Shown here: positions 6,751 through 8,787 of the stretch, in pieces
Numbering within the stretch: the first letter of the stretch is position 1
How the letters are laid out: every line of letters begins with the position of its first letter
Assembly: GCA_937907055.1 (NCBI GenBank)
Contig: CALCTW010000040.1
Coordinates: 1 to 8,787, forward strand
Length of the DNA: 8,787 nucleotides
Origin: an uncultured Clostridia bacterium
GTDB taxonomy: Bacteria > Bacillota > Clostridia > Christensenellales > Aristaeellaceae
Direction of reading: 5' to 3'
Program-made: the position numbers and the translations under genes
The notes under the pieces: generated by a model
Databases searched by the model: none
The model's input: only the letters and a program-made list of their open reading frames with translations
Told to the model about the DNA's origin: nothing

Positions 6751-7293
6751 TTATTGGCCGTTCCCGGTCAGGTAGGCCGCGGTCTCTTCCACGTTTTCCG
6801 AAAACAGCACATAGTTGCCGATCGGCTCGTAAAGCAGGCCGCATTCATACATATGATCACACATTTCTTTGAAGGGCTGCCAGTAGCCGTTGGCCCCCAG
6901 CATCACGCACCTGCCTTTGACTTCCCTGATGGAGATCAGGCAGATCACCTCGCTGATCTCATCCAGCGTGCCGATGCCGCCGGGCAGGGCGATAAAAGCG
7001 TCCGCCAGCTCGATCATCTTGCTGCGGCGCTCCGCCATATCACGGGTCCAGATGGTCTCATCCAGCCCCCTGTGCATCCGTTCGCTGATCAGGTCGATCT
7101 TCGGCAGCACGCCGATGACCCTGCCGCCGTTTTCCCTGCAGGCATCGCACACCTGACCCATCAGCCCGCCGTCGCTGCCGCCGTATACCAGCGTGTGCCC
7201 GTTTTTGCCCATCCAGGCGCCCAGCTCCCGCGTCACGCGCGCGAAGGCCTCATCCTTGCCCATCGCGCTGCCCAGATATACCGCGATCTTCAT
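6751..7293 (-). CDS. LOG-family nucleoside monophosphate phosphoribohydrolase-like protein
   Basis: A 180-residue Rossmann-fold protein of the LOG family (often mislabelled lysine decarboxylase). Characterised members cleave the N-glycosidic bond of nucleoside 5'-monophosphates (cytokinin ribotides, AMP and others) to base plus ribose 5-phosphate. It starts with a beta strand and nucleotide loop (MKIAVYLGSA), then YGGSDGGLMG (37-46), MAERRSKM (86-93, the Arg-containing substrate segment) and the signature PGGIGTLDE (104-112) with Glu112, so the active site looks complete. The length fits the short, type I LOG class. I chose the ATG at 7293, which has AAGGA 4 nt upstream; an in-frame GTG at 7305 would add four residues but lacks an RBS. 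It begins 16 nt after the phosphoribosyltransferase-like gene and precedes the peptidase gene in one operon. Cytokinin activation is unlikely to be the role here; nucleotide turnover is more plausible. Confidence 0.9.
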   Translation of the reverse strand: MKIAVYLGSAMGKDEAFARVTRELGAWMGKNGHTLVYGGSDGGLMGQVCDACRENGGRVIGVLPKIDLISERMHRGLDETIWTRDMAERRSKMIELADAFIALPGGIGTLDEISEVICLISIREVKGRCVMLGANGYWQPFKEMCDHMYECGLLYEPIGNYVLFSENVEETAAYLTGNGQ

Positions 7294-7309
7294 GTTTTCC
7301 TTCACCTGC

Positions 7310-7942
7310 TTACAGAGAGGAGAAGCCGTGGCTGTTCACCAGCGCGTTGATGCGTTCGCCCTGCTTGCACAGCGGGCAGGAACGGGCATCCCAGGAGGAA
7401 TAGTCCTGCAGATCGCCGGGATCGAAAATGCGGGTCACCTTCATGCCGTTGATCTCCTCCAGCGTGCTGAAGATGGCCGCCATGCCCACGGTGTAGCCGC
7501 CGTAATAGCGTACGGCTTCCATGGCGCTCTCGGCGGTGTAGCCGGTGGTCACGCTGGCCTGCAGGATCAGCACATGCTTGCCGCTGATCATGGGCGCGGT
7601 ATTCTCGCGGAAGATCAGCTGGCTGCCGCTGGTATGCTCCGGCGTCACCACATAAATGGTCTGGTGCGCGTTCATGTTGCTGTAGCCGTCCTTGGTCAGC
7701 TCGCTCGCCATACAGGCGCCGATCACCTCGGTGCCGTCCAGACACAGAATGGTATCGATGATGGTGGTGGACTTATAATCCCGGCACAGCTCCTGCGCCA
7801 CCGCTCTGGCTTCGCTCAGGCGGTTCTTCTGCATGGTCATATCGATATAGTAGTTGATATGGCTGTGGCTGGTGGCAAAGTGACCCTTGCACACACGCAG
7901 CATCAGGCCGTCTTTTCCGGTGGGCAATTTTACAAGGCGCAT
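7310..7942 (-). CDS. Divergent type I phosphoribosyltransferase-like protein (orotate PRTase-like)
   Basis: A 210-residue soluble protein with the outline of a type I phosphoribosyltransferase. HFATSHSHINYYIDM (21-35) resembles the hood region of orotate phosphoribosyltransferases (SG-x2-S-x-YYID). The PRPP-loop region is VLILQASVTTGYTAESA (124-140); the TTG-x-T core is kept, but the two acidic residues normally before it (as in VDDVVTTG) are Gln128 and Ala129. Those acids bind the ribose hydroxyls of PRPP, so catalysis may be lost or altered. A C-terminal SCPLCKQG (188-195) adds a Cys-x2-Cys pair that could bind metal or form a disulphide. ATG 7942 has GGGAG (7952-7948) 5 nt upstream. It is the first gene of the minus operon, next to the LOG gene, which fits base or nucleotide salvage or PRPP sensing. 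Substrate unknown; pyrE should not be assigned from this sequence. Confidence 0.8.
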   Translation of the reverse strand: MRLVKLPTGKDGLMLRVCKGHFATSHSHINYYIDMTMQKNRLSEARAVAQELCRDYKSTTIIDTILCLDGTEVIGACMASELTKDGYSNMNAHQTIYVVTPEHTSGSQLIFRENTAPMISGKHVLILQASVTTGYTAESAMEAVRYYGGYTVGMAAIFSTLEEINGMKVTRIFDPGDLQDYSSWDARSCPLCKQGERINALVNSHGFSSL

Positions 7943-8001
7943 AATATCTCCCTTTCATCCATGTTTCGCCGTCATCCGGGCGAATTTATTTGCTGTCTGT
8001 C

Positions 8002-8030
8002 ATTATATCACAATCGCGCCCGTTCTTCAA
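8002..8030 (-). promoter_or_regulatory. Promoter of the PRTase-LOG-peptidase operon
   Basis: On the minus strand, TTGAAG (8030-8025), a 17-bp spacer and a perfect TATAAT (8007-8002), preceded by TGa as an extended -10. The predicted start is near 7995, giving a leader of about 53 nt before the ATG at 7942. The same stretch contains a TGTGA half-site overlapping the extended -10, identical to an arm of the palindrome at 8076-8091. Confidence 0.75.
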
Positions 8031-8075
8031 GTGCAGGGAGAAGGGGAGGGGGCGCTTTCGTCCATAAGATCAGGG

Positions 8076-8091
8076 TGTGATAAAAATCACA
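8076..8091. promoter_or_regulatory. CRP/FNR-type operator palindrome TGTGA-N6-TCACA
   Basis: TGTGATAAAAATCACA is a perfect inverted repeat (6-bp arms, 4-nt centre) and matches the CRP consensus TGTGA-N6-TCACA in every specified base. Its centre (8083.5) lies 61.5 bp upstream of the predicted start (8145) of the rightward promoter, the classic class I activator position in E. coli, and about 88.5 bp upstream of the leftward start (7995). Clostridia carry various Crp/Fnr-family regulators with related half-sites; which one would bind here is unknown. It lacks a T-tract and GC-rich stem, so it is not a terminator. Confidence 0.6.
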
Positions 8092-8109
8092 GCATGTAGG
8101 GTATTTGTA

Positions 8110-8138
8110 TTGACAGAAGAGGACCCCGGTGATACACT
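8110..8138 (+). promoter_or_regulatory. Promoter of the small membrane protein gene
   Basis: A perfect TTGACA (8110-8115), a 17-bp spacer, and TACACT (8133-8138) preceded by TGa, an extended -10 keeping the key first, second and last bases of the hexamer. The predicted start is A8145, giving a leader of about 80 nt. The weak -10 hexamer and the palindrome centred at -61.5 suggest an activator-assisted promoter. Confidence 0.7.
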
Positions 8139-8160
8139 TCAGTTAACACATAAAGACATA

Positions 8161-8187
8161 CTTCAATGGCGTGACCGGCCGTTGAGG
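8161..8187 (+). other. Leader hairpin upstream of the small membrane protein gene
   Basis: CTTCAATGGC (8161-8170) pairs with GCCGTTGAGG (8178-8187), 10 bp with two U-G pairs and a 7-nt loop. It starts about 16 nt into the predicted transcript and ends 24 nt before the GGAGG, with no U-run after it. This fits a stabilising 5' hairpin rather than an attenuator. No alternative structure or riboswitch motif was recognised. Confidence 0.4.
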
Positions 8188-8211
8188 GATGTCTATCAAT
8201 ACTTTTCATTT

Positions 8212-8216
8212 GGAGG
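8212..8216 (+). promoter_or_regulatory. RBS choosing between two nearby ATGs
   Basis: GGAGG lies only 3 nt from the ATG at 8220 but 9 nt from the in-frame ATG at 8226. The second spacing is in the normal range, so translation probably starts at 8226; the longer form would only add Met-Lys. Confidence 0.6.
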
Positions 8217-8225
8217 GAAATGAAA

Positions 8226-8624
8226 ATGAAAAAGGTATTCTGCATTATCGGACTTGTTGTCGGCGCGCACATGATGATCTTCGGATTCATCGTCATGGGG
8301 TTGGAGGATGGTTCCACTTATCTCTATAGCACCACGTTCGGCGCTGATTTCTACACCTACAGCTACAGAGCCACCCGTGTTGCTGCTGAAAATGTGGGTT
8401 ATCTGACGATCATCGTTCAGAAGGGGTTGAGTTTCCTGCTGATCGGTCTGGGCGCGATGGATATCTGCATGTTCGGCTGCAAGCTGGGCGAGGGCAAGAA
8501 GGCCAAGGCTGCTGCTCCTGCTGCCGCTGTGACCGAGACGGTGAAGGAAGCGGAAGAAGTGCCCGCGACCGCGGAAGAGACCGCCGCGCCGGCTGAAGAA
8601 GAAACCGCGAAGACGGAAGAATAA
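8226..8624 (+). CDS. Small two-TM membrane protein with Ala/Glu-rich acidic tail
   Basis: A 132-residue protein of unrecognised family. MKKVFCIIGLVVGAHMMIFG begins a first hydrophobic segment (about 4-25) that may be an uncleaved anchor. A polar, Tyr/Thr-rich stretch (about 27-56, with STTFGADFYTYSYRA) probably lies outside the membrane. A second hydrophobic segment spans about 58-84 and ends at Cys81 and Cys85. From residue 86 the chain becomes a basic patch (KLGEGKKAKA) followed by a low-complexity tail of Ala, Glu, Pro and Thr to the end (EEVPATAEETAAPAEEETAK), most likely cytoplasmic and disordered. The family may act as a small membrane scaffold or regulator, but this is a guess. It stands alone between its own promoter (8110) and terminator (8644) and is divergent from the phosphoribosyltransferase operon, with an operator palindrome between them. 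Start 8226 is preferred over 8220 on RBS spacing. Confidence 0.8.
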   Translation: MKKVFCIIGLVVGAHMMIFGFIVMGLEDGSTYLYSTTFGADFYTYSYRATRVAAENVGYLTIIVQKGLSFLLIGLGAMDICMFGCKLGEGKKAKAAAPAAAVTETVKEAEEVPATAEETAAPAEEETAKTEE

Positions 8625-8643
8625 GGATCGATGATCTCAAAAG

Positions 8644-8675
8644 ACAGCAAGCTGTTCCGGCCTGCTGTTTTTTTT
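8644..8675 (+). terminator. Rho-independent terminator
   Basis: ACAGCA (8644-8649) pairs with TGCTGT (8663-8668); after one mismatch the stem continues for 2-3 bp around a short loop, and eight T residues follow (8668-8675). It lies 20 nt after the stop of the small membrane protein gene and makes that gene a single-gene unit. Confidence 0.85.
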
Positions 8676-8690
8676 CGGGCAAACAGCGCA

Positions 8691-8703
8691 TGTATCACCG
8701 GGG
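8691..8703 (-). repeat. 13-bp inverted copy of the -10 region at 8124-8136
   Basis: TGTATCACCGGGG here is the exact reverse complement of CCCCGGTGATACA at 8124-8136. The flanks are also partly alike: outside the left copy is TTGACAGAAGAGGA, and outside the right copy, on the minus strand, is TTCAAAAGAAGCAG, so a weak promoter-like TTCAAA-17-TGaTACATG can be read leftward here. The pair brackets the small membrane protein gene together with its start region and terminator. A nearby 8-bp hairpin (8702-8722) overlaps it. Function unknown. Confidence 0.45.
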
Positions 8704-8787
8704 CTGCTTCTTTTGAACAGCCAATGGAGCACGAAACTCACAAAAATCATCAATAAAAATACAGCCGGTCGATCAATGGACAGTTGG

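Noticed and set aside
3762..6872. A 1036-codon plus-strand open frame opposite the M16C peptidase gene
   Set aside because: It mirrors the peptidase codon bias in GC-rich DNA. Its translation is dominated by His, Gln, Ala, Gly and Val with no domain pattern, it starts in a terminator hairpin without an RBS, and the opposite strand encodes a complete peptidase with HILEH and other expected motifs.
7310..7942. Assigning pyrE (true orotate phosphoribosyltransferase)
   Set aside because: The acidic residues of the PRPP motif are missing and no pyrimidine biosynthesis genes are nearby, so only a fold-level call is justified.
8036..8075. G-quadruplex in the G-rich stretch GGGAGAAGGGGAGGGGG
   Set aside because: Only three close G-tracts of three or more are present; the fourth (8073-8075) is 20 nt away, so the standard pattern is not met.
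7193..8080. A 295-codon plus-strand open frame opposite the PRTase-like gene
   Set aside because: It is a shadow of the minus-strand genes, running through their promoter and RBS, with no RBS of its own and biased composition.
8702..8722. Hairpin GGCTG...CAGCC as a terminator
   Set aside because: The stem is short with a bulge and no T-tract follows on either strand.

Overview
The window looks like a chromosomal segment of an anaerobic gut- or rumen-type Clostridia member (Bacillota). The reasons are a BspA-like leucine-rich repeat protein, a PreP-like M16C peptidase, strong AGGAGG-type ribosome binding sites, sigma-A-like promoters with extended -10 elements, and a GC-rich body (about 1345-8624). 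The left end (1 to about 1340) is clearly AT-richer. The taxonomic placement is inference; there is no rRNA or other marker gene here.

Layout. (1) 1-1340 is an AT-rich block with the 3' part of a BspA-like LRR protein gene and a small two-TM membrane protein. It ends against an apparent decayed tail of a second, GC-richer LRR gene (about 1343-1440), which is followed by a strong terminator. (2) 1548-3780 is a plus-strand operon with its own promoter (TTGACC-17-TGtTATAAT). It encodes a NudC-type Nudix NAD(H) pyrophosphatase, a GH26 beta-mannanase-like glycoside hydrolase with no signal peptide, and an unrecognised 127-residue protein, and it closes with a 13-bp-stem terminator. (3) 3819-8030 is a minus-strand operon read right to left. 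It encodes a divergent type I phosphoribosyltransferase-like protein, a LOG-family nucleotide phosphoribohydrolase-like protein, and a 960-residue M16C zinc peptidase, from a promoter near 8002-8030. (4) 7943-8225 is a divergent control region. It contains a perfect TGTGA-N6-TCACA palindrome centred 61.5 bp upstream of the predicted start of the rightward promoter. (5) 8226-8624 encodes a small two-TM protein with an Ala/Glu-rich acidic tail, followed by a terminator and an unresolved right edge.

How it fits together. The minus operon puts a PRPP-type enzyme fold next to an enzyme family that cleaves nucleoside monophosphates to base plus ribose 5-phosphate, which suggests nucleotide salvage or turnover. 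The peptidase is a peptide scavenger or clearance enzyme that may only share transcription. The plus operon combines cofactor turnover with oligosaccharide hydrolysis, and no shared pathway is obvious. The strongest leads are the CRP/FNR-like operator in the divergent region, the phosphoribosyltransferase-like protein lacking the acidic pair of its PRPP motif, the cytoplasmic GH26, and the LRR remnant at a composition boundary. I saw no CRISPR array, tRNA, rRNA, transposase or integrase, and no clear evidence of a wholly new multi-gene system.
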